From assembly GCA_003991915.1 (NCBI GenBank), contig RQTK01000236.1, positions 265,082-329,081 on the forward strand: DNA of 64,000 bases, given 5' to 3'. Shown one piece after another: positions 34,559-53,013 of this stretch (position 1 is the first letter of the stretch; the number at the start of each line of letters is the position of its first letter). The notes under the pieces are model-generated. The model was given only the letters and a program-made list of their open reading frames with translations, did not search any database and was not told the DNA's origin. A program made the translations under genes and the position numbers. Source of the DNA: Elysia chlorotica. Lineage: Eukaryota; Mollusca; Gastropoda; Plakobranchidae.

Positions 34559-37500
34559 CTGAACATGTGATACGAGAAGTTAAAGACAAAAACACACAAA
34601 AGTGTGAGACAAATTTATTGCTAATCATGTTAACTTTAAAAGAAAATTAATTATTTAAACACCTTAAGTGCCTATTACCCGCCAAACATCATAACTTATA
34701 TAATTACCAAGAGTATCAATTCTAAAACTGCTCCGTTCTTCTCCTAGTTGATTCCCTTTACTATGCATAACAATCTTGTTAAAACTTATCTGAAGTAGTG
34801 ACAATGATACCTCTCTCTTTGCCATTTTTATGCTAAGATATATATAGTGAGATGTTAGCTAGAAAAAATTTGTTGTGCAAAAAGATAACAACTTACCCAC
34901 TGATATTTCTCTCTGTTATAGCAAATCTCAAAATCGTAGCCGCATCCTCGGGATATGCTGCCAACATCCACCTGACTAATGTTTGGCTGTCTCGGTGGAG
35001 TGCGTGGGTAACAGGAGAGCATGGTGAGCACACGTAGAGCATTGACTCCGTCTGTTTGTGGCAGCTGCTGTTAGCCTGGCCAAGTCAATGGTTAAACAAA
35101 CATTATGCTTAATAATAATAATAATAATAATAATATTAATAAGGCTAAGCGGCCGAATAAACGCGTTTTTAACGTTTTTTTACCCTAGTAGTGTTTACGG
35201 ACGATTTAAATGGCTGCTGTATTTGAATTTTTTTTTTCAGCAAATGGGCTACCCGGTACCATTTTATATTATCATGTTAAGGAGTAATTGAAGTCACCTC
35301 TATTGAATTCTGCAAGCATGCAAGGTAAAAGTATGATGTGAAAGCACAGTTATATTTGCCCGTACCTGTAACAGCAATTTAACAACGATATAGTTGACAT
35401 CATGTACAGCATGCCACAGAGGAAGTGTGTGGAATCGATCAACCTAGAAGAGAAAAAAAAATAGTGAGTTTTGTATGCTTTTTAAGAACAATTGTTATCA
35501 ACTAACCTATCACAGATGGGTTCCAATACTAATGTTTGACAATTTTACTTGCCACCATAAAGAGGTATTTAGTTTATTTAGAAAAATCAAAGTAGACATA
35601 TATCAACTTGGCTTCAAACACAAGATAATGTCAAAGTAAATGTGATAGACATTCAACTTTACAACAGAAAAGGTATGGATTTGAATTTTGTGTGATTTGG
35701 TATGACTTCAAAGATGTTTCAACAGTAACATTTCCTTATTTAAATCATAAAGCTGAGACAATTGTTATTTTTTGTTTTTGAAATGCACTTTTCCAAAAAG
35801 TTATAATTGTTTTATTTATTCATGAATTCTTTAGAGAACCAAAGAGATAAGAAAACGCTAATGACAGAAAAATAATTTTTGTCAGTTTCTTCTGTGAATA
35901 TAGTTAGGTATGTCAGCCTGTACAAATGATGAATTTTTCTTTTTCCCCACCAAGCACCTTCAAAAACCAAGGCAAGAATACCTATAACAGAAACCTGTTT
36001 CGCTTGCCTGTGCTAAGCTGTGGATTTATAGGAGTAAAAAAACTGTATTTTAGAGAACTCAGAGAAAGTAAACATTTTAAATATTACATGAGTGTAAAGA
36101 ATAAAAGGACTAAAGAGTGGTAATGTTACCGTGTTTGGGTTGGCTCCTTTAACCAGCAGCCTGTGAATAAGTCTGGGGTCGACGCCCCTAGACACAGCCT
36201 CTCCGAGAGGCGTCACTACGTCGCCAGGACGTAAGGCTATGCTGCACCCACGGTCTATAAGGTGGTGAGCACACGTAATGCGGTGGGATCGAATAGCAGA
36301 TACCAGAGGGGTCGCACCATCACAGCATCTAGCATGAATAAAGAATGTTTTTCTGCTATCAAAACCAACCTCACTCATCTATAATAGCAATAATTGTAAG
36401 ATTCAACATTTTTAAAAACACATTGTCAAGAGAGAGAATGAAAAATATACTTTCACTTTTTCTTAGTGAAGATGAGATCAGATTTTAAAAAGGACACATA
36501 AGTGAATTGTTACATAATCAATGCTTTCGGTCACATCCTAAGAAAATCGATGAAGTTCATAAACCTTGTTCCCAGCACCAACCTGATGTTCTTGTTGAGC
36601 CCTCTGTCCAAGAGGAGATCACAGCAGGCGACGCTGCCGGACTCGGCCGCCAGGTGGAGGATGGACATGCCCTGTCTGGTCCAGCCAGATGTTCTAGCCC
36701 CTAGGTCCAGCAACAGCTGCAGAGTCTGAGGGGGCAGTGCAAGAAGTGGGTGGGGTAAAAAGTGGTGAGTGTCAAGTGTCAAAGGAAGACATGAGATGAA
36801 ACAAAAAAACGAAAAGAAATGGTTGAAAAAAAAAAACATCTAAATGTAAAATTTAGGAAAGGAATGAATCTAGAGAAATACAAAAGTGAACAATATGAAA
36901 CAGTTGTTTTTTTTTCATTAGTAGGGCCTTTTTGGTAGATCGATGGACGAACAGAGTTTTTCCTAGTATCAAATGTGTACAATTCTAAGCTGTTTTTGCT
37001 TGACAATTTTATGAATGTCTAGAAGGCCCATTGACTTCAGGGGCAAGCCCAACACAAATGTCATTTATTTCATTTACCATACATGTTATTCAGCGAATCA
37101 ATTTTTCTTTACGCATGCTTATTTCAACTCTGATTTACATAAAACGAAACATGTATAATACTTGTTATCCAGGCCAATGGAAGTATTACTCCTGTATAAT
37201 AGATAAAAAAAACTTGTACGATGCTCTCACCGACCTCAGCAGATCCTTTGAGAGCCGCCACCATGGCCGGGGAACATTTGTCTGTGTCGAGACTCTCCAT
37301 GCAAGCGCCAGCCTCCATGAGCAGCTGGCAGCACGTGGTGAAACCTCTCTCACTGGCATAGTGCAGGGCCGTGCGCCGGTTGTACGCTGCCATGTTCACA
37401 TTGCACCTAGATTCAGTTTGACAGGAGAGAAAAGATACAATTTTTGATTCTACAAAAAAGTCTTAACACTGAAATTTCTGCCCATGCCTATGAAATTTAC

Positions 37501-40500
37501 AATGTTACCTTTTTTTTAAAATGGTACTTCATTAAAATCTTCATAAGTTCCTAATTAGAAACTTTCACAAAAATAAACATATGTCCTCCATATCATAAAA
37601 ATTTCATATAGTTAAAAGATGCATTTTTAGTGTTGACATTTTAACGGCAAATATTGACTGCTGTTAACAGACATGAAAGCTAATTGCAGTTACCACTGTA
37701 ATCTTAAGTTGAATTATAATGATATTCTTTGTGAAATCATTGGTTTTCTTTTAAATCCTGCAATAACCCTTTGTAATCAAGGGTAAAATATATAATAATG
37801 GCTGAGCAATAAAAGTGTAAAACACATAATTTGGAAGGATGATTATAGAACTGAATGAGAAAGTCATGTTTATATTGCTTAGCTAAGATGCATTTGATGT
37901 GGGTTTTTTTAAATCAAAATCTTGTTCAGATACTTTTCACCCAAATCCTGTGTGTATACATTATTTGCTTTTTTTTTTTTTTTTTTTTTTTAAATAATGT
38001 TCAAAGTATAAAAAAGAGAATTTTCAAAATGTCAAAACAAGGAAAAATAAACCATACTATAAAATGCTGCTTGTCATGACTTGGAACTTCTATGTAAAAT
38101 ATTTAGGTATGTGCCCTCTTTGTTACAATAATAATCAAAGTTTATAAAATTAGGTCTAAGGAACAAATATCCATTTCAGTAATAATTAATTTAAGAAGCA
38201 TCCATGTAGTGTGCCCTGTTAATATCTCACTCTGCAGGCTAGTTTGTTTTATTGCTTATTGTCCAACTTCAGCACTATATAGTCAATGGGCCAGCAGCAA
38301 AACTTTGTTGCACCAGAGGTTTCGTTACAAGCAAGTTTGTAATAGACATAGCAGACTTGAGACACACACACACACGCACGCACGCACACACGCATGCACG
38401 CACACACACTTTCTCTCTCTCTCTCTCTCTCCCTCCCTCCATAATCTAGAAAACGTAACTGCTCAAAGCATGGACTTAATGAAATTTATTTGATTTAAAA
38501 AAAATGAAGCAGTAATGGTAAAATTCAGTTTTAAAATAGACAGACAGCGCAAGAAATAGTGGATATATTAAACGGCTTGTTTTAATGATGAGAATTTAGA
38601 ACAGAATCTTTAAAAATGACGTAAAATTGTCATCATAAAATAGGCAGTTTAGTGAGAACGTTTGGAACTGGAAGATATGAAAAACACAAAATGGCATGAA
38701 GAGAAGGCGCTGAGAAAGGGAAAACATGGCTATGTCTGGCAGCATGATGAAAGCTGAGTGTCATTGTCTGCTAGACAGCATTGGTGACGGAGTCCATACA
38801 CAATGACTTTACACTTCTTATGTCGCTACATCTCTTTGTGCAAGCTTATCCACTGACGGGAGTGGCAGCACAGATCCTTGAATGGCTGATCTTTCAGTAG
38901 GCACACATACACATTCACACCTCGTTTAAAGATAAGTCTGTCAATATAAAAATTTACATGATGAGCATGATGGTTTACGATCTCTCTCCACATTTGATGA
39001 CCTATGCACGTGTACTTTGCTATGACAGAATTTTTCATAGCTCGGAATTAGCTGAAATGTCTGGAAATCTGAACCATTACTAGAGCCCAATACATAATAA
39101 CGTGTGAGATTTTCGTTATATCTCTTTGATAGGCCCAAGGTCCCTTTATAGGCTTTATATAGTGGAGAAAAAAACACAACCCTAAGATGGTCTTCGTTAT
39201 GGTTTTGTTGTGTCCGATGTAACATGCGAGGTCCACTGTATTGTGGATGGGCCCAAAGACCGATGTCTACAATTTTCTGTGCAGCCACACACGAGACAGG
39301 GCGTCACAGCTACATTCAACAGGACAAGCAATACAATCTGACCTGGCACTGAGCATGATCCTGAGCGAGTCAGCCTGGCCCTCCAGCGAGGCCATCATAA
39401 GCGGAGTGAACCTGCGGATGTCCTGGGCGTCAATCTCCGCTCCTTGCTGAAGCAAAAGCTGTACAAATACATAAAAAAGATCTTTAGACTTGGCTTCTAT
39501 GTTCCTTTCATATTTTAATTTCAGTTACGACTCATCGGTACAAAATATGTTTCTCCTGTTGGTCCAACAAATATACCATGGTTCAATTTGATTGTCTTCT
39601 TGAGAATTTCCCTTTAAACCTGCATAGGGTGTGTATCAATTCCTGACATTATCTTTCTCCTTAACATCCTATGTTTAGACTGATATATATATATTAGATG
39701 AAGCATTGCTTTATGTGTTTCAAGGGTAATGAAAATAATTTTGAGAGCAAAGCATATTCTAACTTGCACAAAAAAATATAATAGTGATCTTAGATGAAAA
39801 TTATTAGTGGCTTGCATTATACCTTGGAAAAAAATATCAAATTCACAAGACTCAAAGTCCAGTAGATATGTAAACATAACAATATACCAACATTCCACTT
39901 TCACATACTGCCCTCAAATTGATCTGAACACCATAACATATAAATAAAGCAGAGCTTGGATCTCACAGCTCTTCCAAATGCCTAAAAATGACAAAATTCC
40001 TATCGCCATGCAAGGTATCTCAGTTTGTAAAGCAGGAGGTCCCATGTTCTGTTCTCAACCAGAGCATCTTTGTATATTACTATCAATATACAGTTACTGG
40101 CTGAGACAAAATTTATGGTAACTCAGCTCTATCTCTCTGTTGCACCACATACTAATTTTCAGACTCTTATCTTAGGAAATGTCCATGCATGGGATTCTGA
40201 AGGGAACTTAAACATTTAACCATGAGAGCTTCTCTCTCTGTAAACAAAGATTTTATTCTAACATAACCGACCTCACAGCAGTCCGTCCAACCATGCTTGG
40301 CAGCGTAGTGGAGAGCAGTTGTTCCACTATGGCTGACCCTGTTGACCTCTGCACCATGGCTGAGATATAAACGCAGCAGCTTTATCGACCCTTTCTCAGC
40401 CGCAAACACGAGGGGGGTGTTGCCAAATGTGTCCTCATCTTCAAGACTTGCTGGGGAAAAAATTTAAGTACAAAAAAGAAAAGATAAATGTATGGCAATA

Positions 40501-43500
40501 ATGAGACAGCTTGTTACATTGGACAACAGGCCTAGCGAATAATGCAGAATTGTGAAATACCTAAATTTCACAAGTGCTAAAAACACCACCCCCACCCCAA
40601 ATCTTCTACACCTTTGTTGATAACATAACATAGCTACCATACTGATATAATAATACAATTTAAATCAATTAAACGCAGTATGTTTAAAAACTTTCACAGG
40701 TAAAGTTTTTCAAAGATAAGAATAACTAAAAGAAGAGTAAGGTGTCAAGTGACAGAAATACTTCTGACGTCAAACAACAAAGAATAAAAACATATTATAG
40801 TTCCATCCTTGTATAATATGTTAGTAGTATCTCATGCAACCCCATTAAACTCTTTCCCTAACGCGAAACGCATTTTGCGTTTTTCCGATCATTGATTTTT
40901 CCCCGTAAAACGCATTTTGCGTTTCTGAAATACAGACTCTATTCCAAGCCACTTATCCACGTTTTCCGATCTATAATCGCATCCATGTTTTCCGTAACAT
41001 CCGCTGGTTTGTTTACATAGCTAATGGCGTCAGTTTGATCGTGTTTGTGTAGTTTTTAGACGGTATTGTGAGTGATAAAGTTTGTTATTTTTCTTGGGAT
41101 CAGCTGATTTTCGTTGGTGGCCATGGCAATTGGTGTTACAATTTTTTTCACAACATTTGTATTTCTTTACCCTGCTTTATGAAAATTGGACTATGTATTC
41201 ATAATTGGATTAGATCTACCTGCAATATATAAACTTTCAACCCATTTGGAGTACTTGTTGAAGGGATCTACTGCTTGTAAGTTGAAAATTCATGTTTTGT
41301 TTTTTTCCTGTTTCTGCACTGCCTCTGACTTTCCAACCTATTATCTCTCTTGTTTCTATGTTTTGTTTATTGTTGTCCCCATTTTCAGAAAGCATATTCA
41401 TTTTCCTTCAATTCTATATGCAACACATATAACTTAACATCACAAACAACAACACATATAACTTTACATCACAAACAACAACACAAAAAGCATTTCATTC
41501 ATAGTAGTATCCCTCGGAAAATCACCGCCTCAGAATGGCTTGGTCTAGCCGTGGTTTTTGCCCAGTAGTGAAAGAGTTAAAGGCTGGCAGCTATCACATA
41601 GTCTATCATGTGTAAATTATTATTGAGTCATACGGTGACAGTTCTAGGCTAATTTTGTCATAAATAAAATATTGGGGAGGGGGGCATGCACTGTGTGGTG
41701 CTCATTGACAATATCCCACCAGCTAAAGACCTGAGAAGCTTTGAACTGATTATTATTTCCATAAACCAAGCCAATAATGTTCAAAACAGTATAAACCTAT
41801 TTGTCCATGGAGGTAATAGATTTAGCATCTACAATTTGTTTGGACAGGATGACTATCTAAATTCTTTTTAACCCTACTACAGGCAGCTATAGATAACTCA
41901 CCCCCAGCAGATATGAGATAAGAGCATACATCAATGTGACCCATCTCCGTCGCCATGTGAAGGGCAGAGCATTCGAGATAGCCTCTCCGGTTAATTGATG
42001 CATTCTGTTTTAGCAGCAGCTTTACCACATCCAGATGACCTGCAGTTGCTGCCACGATTAGCGGAGTGTCCTCCCTTTCATTTCTGGCATTTACATTGGC
42101 ATGTGCCTCAATCAGGATCTCGCAGATGTCCAAATGACCTTTCGGTAAAGAAAAATCAAAAGAAAATAGTGTTCTTCAAATATTACAGGCAAATTGATTT
42201 TTGTCTTTATTATCACACAAAAATTAATAAAATGAGATTTCATATGGATTTTTTGTTAGTTTTGGTAACAATCATTTCTTCACCTTTCAGGGTGCACAAC
42301 CTAAAATACTATAATTCCCCTTGGAGGTACCATTTCAATATAAATGGTTGAAAATAGTAATTTCCCAAGCAGATATCAGCACACAAATTTTCAAGGTTCA
42401 TATTATGCCTTTTTTTAAACAAGAAATAGTATTGGTGTTTATGACATAACATTTTAACATGATTGTGCTCAGTCTAAATCATAGCCAAATTTTTAAAGTC
42501 CCATTTTACCATCCATAGCTGCTATGTGAAGAGGTGTGTTGCTACTGGGTCCTCCCATAGCATTGACTTCACATCCCCAGGTTATAAGAAGGTTGACAAT
42601 CTCAGCAGATCCCACCAGACAAGCTCGCATGACTGGTGTAAAATGCAGGTTGTCGAGACAATCTGGACACAAAAAAAGTTGCAGCTTAAAATTGCTGTCG
42701 GGATAACTTGTTCGAAACTCATTTAATTCAAATCAAAACTATAATTATCCTGCTGCCAAATGCTTTTTTTTTTTTCCAGAAAGAAAATACAACAAATTAT
42801 TGAATTACAATTTATATAACATTCTTGAAATTAAAAAATTGAATTTGAATCTCTACTATCAAAAGAGGGGAAATTAAAAATACTAGAAAGCATTCCATAC
42901 AAGATAATCTTTAGATACACATTCTGTGTCAGCCATTTTTTTTCTAGGGTTCAGCTTCTTGGCAATGAATGGCGCCCTGGTTTGTTTACATTATTGTGGA
43001 GTTCAGAGGCTCTACAATAGGTATCTTGGAAAAAAGTAAAAAGTTATTTTTTCTCTCAACCAATTACTTCGAAAGAGAATGCATGTGATGTTGATATGTT
43101 TTTTTTTTCACTTGAGTGGGGGGGGGGGGGGGGCGCGGGGGGAAAAGTGGGTTCGGGGGGGGGGGGGGGGGGGGGGCCGAGGTAGAACATTGGCTTCCGA
43201 TGCAAACATGCCGTGGTTCGAGCCTGGTGATTTCGTCTCGTGTGTGGCAGCACATAAAATTGCCAGATATCAGTCTGGGGCCCATCCACAATATAGCCTG
43301 TATAGTGCTGACGTTAAAACAACTCAAGTCAGCTTTTCACTGAGTAGATTTTTTTCTTTTTACACAAGTTTGATTTGAGTTGTGTAGGAGCTGAAGTGGG
43401 TGTGTTGATAAGCTGCATGTACAGTACACAAAACATTCTAATGTATACACCCATATCAGTGTTTTCGGTATCAGTTGAGCTGAGCTGCTATTTTACTTAT

Positions 43501-44564
43501 TAATTTTTTTTTTACGATTGAAGAATATTCAAATTTACATTATAAGACATTTGCTTCTATTTTTATGTATCTATTTATAAATCTTCTGGCATTTTTTAGA
43601 TTAAAGTTCTTTTTATTTCCTTGCAATAATTCTGCCGTCTTTAGTAAATAATAAAATATTCGATTTATATACTTAAGTGATATATATAAACAAAAGGAAT
43701 AGAATAAACAACTTTTGGGCCAAAATAAACACAAGGCCCTAGGGATAATTTTGTTAGGGTAGGGCTGGGATGATTCTAAAAGGATTAAATCAGTGTTTTT
43801 AAAAATCATCTTACTTTTGTCTACACCCATGTTGAGAAGAGTGGCCACACAATTGATTGAGCCCCCATCACAGGATTTCAACAGAGCCTCTTCTTTGTCA
43901 ATTGGATTGAAATTCTCAACAAGGGTCTTCAGCTTTGCAAAGTCATCCTGTCTAATCAAATCTTCTATCCTGCAGAGTAAATAATCAATTTATAATTTTA
44001 TATAAAGCACACAGTTTTGTCAAAAAATTTGATATTGATGGCATGCTAAAAAAAATGAATTAAAAAAAAAAATTCTCCTTCATCAGTTGGTTTAAAAACA
44101 TATCACGGCAATATCATATCACCCTTAAATTGTATTATAAACATAAATGATGCCTTTCCCATGAATCTCTGTACCATTTCTAGAGGCAAAAAACAGTTGT
44201 ACGACATTCTCCACTGTTTGAGGGAGCATAATAATTATAAAATATGAGTACATCAAAAGCTAATGACATTTATGGGAGTATATCTAGATGAAATTTGTTT
44301 ATAATTATATATTCGAGTTTGTTTGTTTTGATTATTTTATTTAGAGAGGGTAATATATTATGTACTGCATAATTTTTTCAACAGTTTACTGAATAAATAA
44401 GACAATCCTCATCCCAAGAAACCTAGCTTAAATTTATTTTCCTGAATGGGTTTAGTACCAACCTTAGAGTCTAAATAATTTAAATCGATACAGCTAAAGA
44501 TTCTGATTAACACAGTATGATCTATTGATGAATAAATTCAGAGCCTTGCTTACCTAAGAGACAT
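34363..44564 (-). CDS. ankyrin-repeat and SOCS-box (ASB-family) protein, 605 aa
   Basis: Twelve exons (in transcript order 44564-44554, 43969-43815, 42662-42510, 42138-41902, 40450-40272, 39458-39343, 37406-37235, 36725-36583, 36328-36130, 35443-35366, 35075-34897, 34558-34363) join with GT-AG sites and consistent phases into 1818 nt. Residues about 15-530 are consecutive ankyrin repeats, e.g. NTPLHIAAMDGHLDICEILI, DTPLIVAATAGHLDVVKLLL, TALHYAAKHGWTDCCELLLQ, TALHYASERGFTTCCQLLME. Residues 556-605 form a SOCS box: the elongin BC box is SLLRLCRRAV (560-569), and ISTLRLPSLLHSYLL corresponds to the cullin-5 box. ASB proteins are substrate adaptors of elongin B/C-cullin 5 ubiquitin ligases, with ankyrin repeats holding the substrate. 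The cullin-box LPxP core reads LPSL here. Which vertebrate ASB is closest cannot be told by eye. Start: the ATG at 44564 gives MSLRIEDLIRQDDFAKLK. Confidence 0.92.
34897..35075 (-). CDS. ASB-family gene exon 11
   Basis: The acceptor is cttggccag (phase 0) and the donor is AGTGG|GTAAGT. It encodes ANSSCHKQTESMLYVCSPCS, then VTHALHRDSQTLVRWMLAAY (a last ankyrin-like unit) and ILRFAITERNISG. An acceptor 8 bp further in gives a different frame that would need a weaker donor, so I prefer this one. Confidence 0.8.
35366..35443 (-). CDS. ASB-family gene exon 10
   Basis: 26 codons, phase 0 at both ends: VDRFHTLPLWHAVHDVNYIV then VKLLLQ, half an ankyrin repeat. The acceptor ttctcttctag has a strong pyrimidine tract. 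The donor is CAG|GTACGG. Confidence 0.9.
36130..36328 (-). CDS. ASB-family gene exon 9
   Basis: Encodes CCDGATPLVSAIRSHRITCA through HRLLVKGANPNT, about two ankyrin repeats. The donor is ACG|GTAACA. The first base completes an Arg codon. Confidence 0.92.
36583..36725 (-). CDS. ASB-family gene exon 8
   Basis: Encodes TLQLLLDLGARTSGWTRQGM through LLLDRGLNKNI. The acceptor is tgccccctcag and the donor is CAG|GTTGGT. Confidence 0.92.
37235..37406 (-). CDS. ASB-family gene exon 7
   Basis: Encodes CNVNMAAYNRRTALHYASER through MVAALKGSAE. The acceptor is gaatctag and the donor is GAG|GTCGGT, phase 0. Confidence 0.92.
38241..38292 (-). mobile_element. SINE tail fragment, eroded
   Basis: TTGTCCAACTTCAGCACTATAT and GGGCC match the tail of the complete SINE (GTCCAACATCAGCACTATAT). 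The rest is lost or unrecognisable. Confidence 0.55.
39239..39303 (-). mobile_element. SINE core fragment beside ASB exon 6
   Basis: TATTGTGGATGGGCCCAAAG, GATGTCTACAATTT and CCACACACGAGACAGGGCG match the core of the complete SINE. It lies 40 bp downstream of the exon 6 donor site. Confidence 0.8.
39343..39458 (-). CDS. ASB-family gene exon 6
   Basis: Encodes LLLQQGAEIDAQDIRRFTPL through LRIMLSA. The acceptor is tttgtacag and the donor is CAG|GTCAGA. A SINE fragment lies 40 bp beyond the donor. Confidence 0.92.
39459..40271 (-). other. ASB-family gene intron 5
   Basis: AT-rich intron with an old SINE copy at 40010-40200. Nothing else seen. Confidence 0.8.
40010..40200 (+). mobile_element. 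old diverged SINE copy
   Basis: AAGGTATCTCAGTTTGTAAA resembles a worn tRNA head. CTGGCTGAGACAAAATTTATGG, GCACCACATACTAATTTTCAG and GTCCATGCATGGG follow in the same order as the SINE core. It is much more diverged than the copy at 7986. Confidence 0.6.
40272..40450 (-). CDS. ASB-family gene exon 5
   Basis: Encodes SLEDEDTFGNTPLVFAAEKG through AAKHGWTDCCE, two ankyrin repeats. The acceptor is ttttccccag and the donor is GAG|GTCGGT. Confidence 0.92.
40451..41901 (-). other. ASB-family gene intron 4
   Basis: Contains the putative TTAA-flanked element 40845-41580. No coding sequence. Confidence 0.8.
40845..41580. mobile_element. putative piggyBac-type non-autonomous element (MITE), 736 bp
   Basis: TTAA at 40845-40848 is followed by ACTCTTTCCCTA. 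The right end is TAGTGAAAGAG then TTAA at 41577-41580, so inverted ends CTCTTTCMCTA abut TTAA on both sides with one extra A on the left. TTAA is the piggyBac target site. Near the left end the palindrome-like word AAACGCATTTTGCGTTT occurs twice (about 40866 and 40909). There is no transposase frame. The short imperfect ends make this a proposal. Confidence 0.5.
41902..42138 (-). CDS. ASB-family gene exon 4
   Basis: Encodes HLDICEILIEAHANVNARNE through DVCSYLISAG, more than two ankyrin repeats. The donor is GGGG|GTGAGT. The acceptor taccgaaag is pyrimidine-poor but phase and homology require it. Confidence 0.9.
42510..42662 (-). CDS. ASB-family gene exon 3
   Basis: Encodes CLDNLHFTPVMRACLVGSAE through NTPLHIAAMD. 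The acceptor is tttgtgtccag and the donor is GATG|GTAAAA. Confidence 0.92.
43119..43175. repeat. poly-G tract
   Basis: Two runs of about 16 and 23 G separated by about 20 bp of G-rich sequence. It could form quadruplexes and is hard to sequence, so its length may be inaccurate. Confidence 0.9.
43176..43333 (+). mobile_element. SINE, plus strand
   Basis: GGTAGAACATTGGCTTCCGATG and GTGGTTCGAGCCT form the tRNA-like head. CGTGTGTGGCAGCACATAAA and CCATCCACAATATAG are core, and AGTGCTGACGTTAAAACAAC is tail. The middle block present in the copy at 7986 is deleted. The poly-G tract replaces the expected 5' flank. Confidence 0.88.
43815..43969 (-). CDS. ASB-family gene exon 2
   Basis: Encodes IEDLIRQDDFAKLKTLVENF through CVATLLNMGVDK. 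The acceptor is tactctgcag. The donor is A|GTAAGA, and the split codon becomes Asn. Confidence 0.9.
43970..44553 (-). other. ASB-family gene intron 1
   Basis: AT-rich intron between the tiny first exon and exon 2. Nothing else seen. Confidence 0.7.
44554..44564 (-). CDS. ASB-family gene exon 1 (start codon)
   Basis: Eleven coding bases, ATG TCT CTT AG, then the donor GTAAGC. Joined to exon 2 they give MSLRIEDL. The tiny exon is inferred from the matching phase and strong donor. Confidence 0.72.
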
Positions 44565-45654
44565 TCTTGAAATGCTGACGACCCACAACTGTTTGAGAGT
44601 TTATCGATCGCTTGTTTCATGCTCTTTTTAACAAGACAGGTTGAAAGTAAGTGTCTTGCCATACACTTTCTAAAAATCAATGTGATCCACATTTGAGTAT
44701 TTTGACTTTATGCCTCAGTGGAGTAATCAGGCATTCTCGTAGTGATTAGTTTAGATATTATTTTACTGTAGGTTTTGTCTCAGATGTAAAATCATTAAAT
44801 GTTATGAGTTATGTAGTCTAATTCTAAGGGATTTGTCGATATGCATCTACACAGTACAACAGGCACACATAGTTCTTATCGATCTCCTGCTCTAGGTCTA
44901 TATTCAAATGATACTAGAATCTAATCATAGATTATCTAGATCGTCTACTCTAAATCAGCAGTTAGATCTAGATCTAAATAGAATTTAGATTAAAAATATT
45001 CTGAATCTAGGGTCTAGTTTAGACTGTGTCTGTCTTGAATCTGGATTAGATCTAGAATAGAATCTAGGCCTAGAGATCTAGAATCTAGATTAGTAGAAAG
45101 TGTTTCAGTCGGTGTAAACAAGCCTAATCTAGATCTAGATTTATATTAATTCGAATGTTTGATGGATATGTGAGGTTAAGATTCTATCTAATCTAGATCT
45201 AGATTCTAGATTGTACTTGACATTTTAGAGATTGAGTAGATCGGCATTCTGTGTACTTGATTGCGGATTTTGTTTTGTCAAAATAATGTTTGATTTGTTT
45301 CGACTTTCGTGTTCTTACAGTCAATAAGTTAAGGTTTTAATTTAACTCAGATTCCAGGAAATAGGCCTGTTTGTTGCTAAGGAGACAAAAGACCACTGAG
45401 ATGGTCATGAATCTAGTTTTCATAGTAAATATAAATTTGTTAAGCTATAGTTTATTCCTTTTAGCACGTTTTATAATCATCAGTAAGAAACATGTAACAT
45501 GTCGGAGACTAATTACCTTAAATTCAGCATAAAATAAAGAAATAATAAGAAAATACATTTTTGCCATAGAAAGTGCCATAAGGCAATTTTAATTGTTCTC
45601 TTTTTGTTTTGATTAAAACTGGTCTTCATTATAAGAGAAGTTATCCCAAACAAA
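44565..45654. promoter_or_regulatory. shared divergent intergenic region with CTAGAT-word cluster
   Basis: It separates the ASB-family start (minus) from the YIPF4 start (plus) by 1.09 kb. From about 44925 to 45220 the sequence is built of overlapping TCTAGATC, GATCTAGA and GAATCTAG words, which are self-complementary. A smaller cluster recurs at 45852-45882 in YIPF4 intron 1. No TATA box or CpG-rich island stands out. Promoter function is inferred only from the head-to-head arrangement. Confidence 0.5.

Positions 45655-53013
<7,359 letters not shown>

Larger units (their letters stand above)
37407..39342 (-). other. ASB-family gene intron 6
   Basis: Non-coding. It holds a poly-T run at about 37970-37992, (AC)n/(TC)n at 38364-38432 and two SINE fragments. 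Confidence 0.8.
42663..43814 (-). other. ASB-family gene intron 2
   Basis: Contains a G-rich tract at 43119-43175 and a SINE at 43176-43333. No coding sequence. Confidence 0.8.

Noticed and set aside
35064..35067. Alternative acceptor for ASB exon 11 at the AACAG site
   Set aside because: It gives a frame that needs a weak GTGGGT donor. The acceptor at 35076 with the GTAAGT donor keeps phase and yields an ankyrin-like unit leading into the SOCS box.
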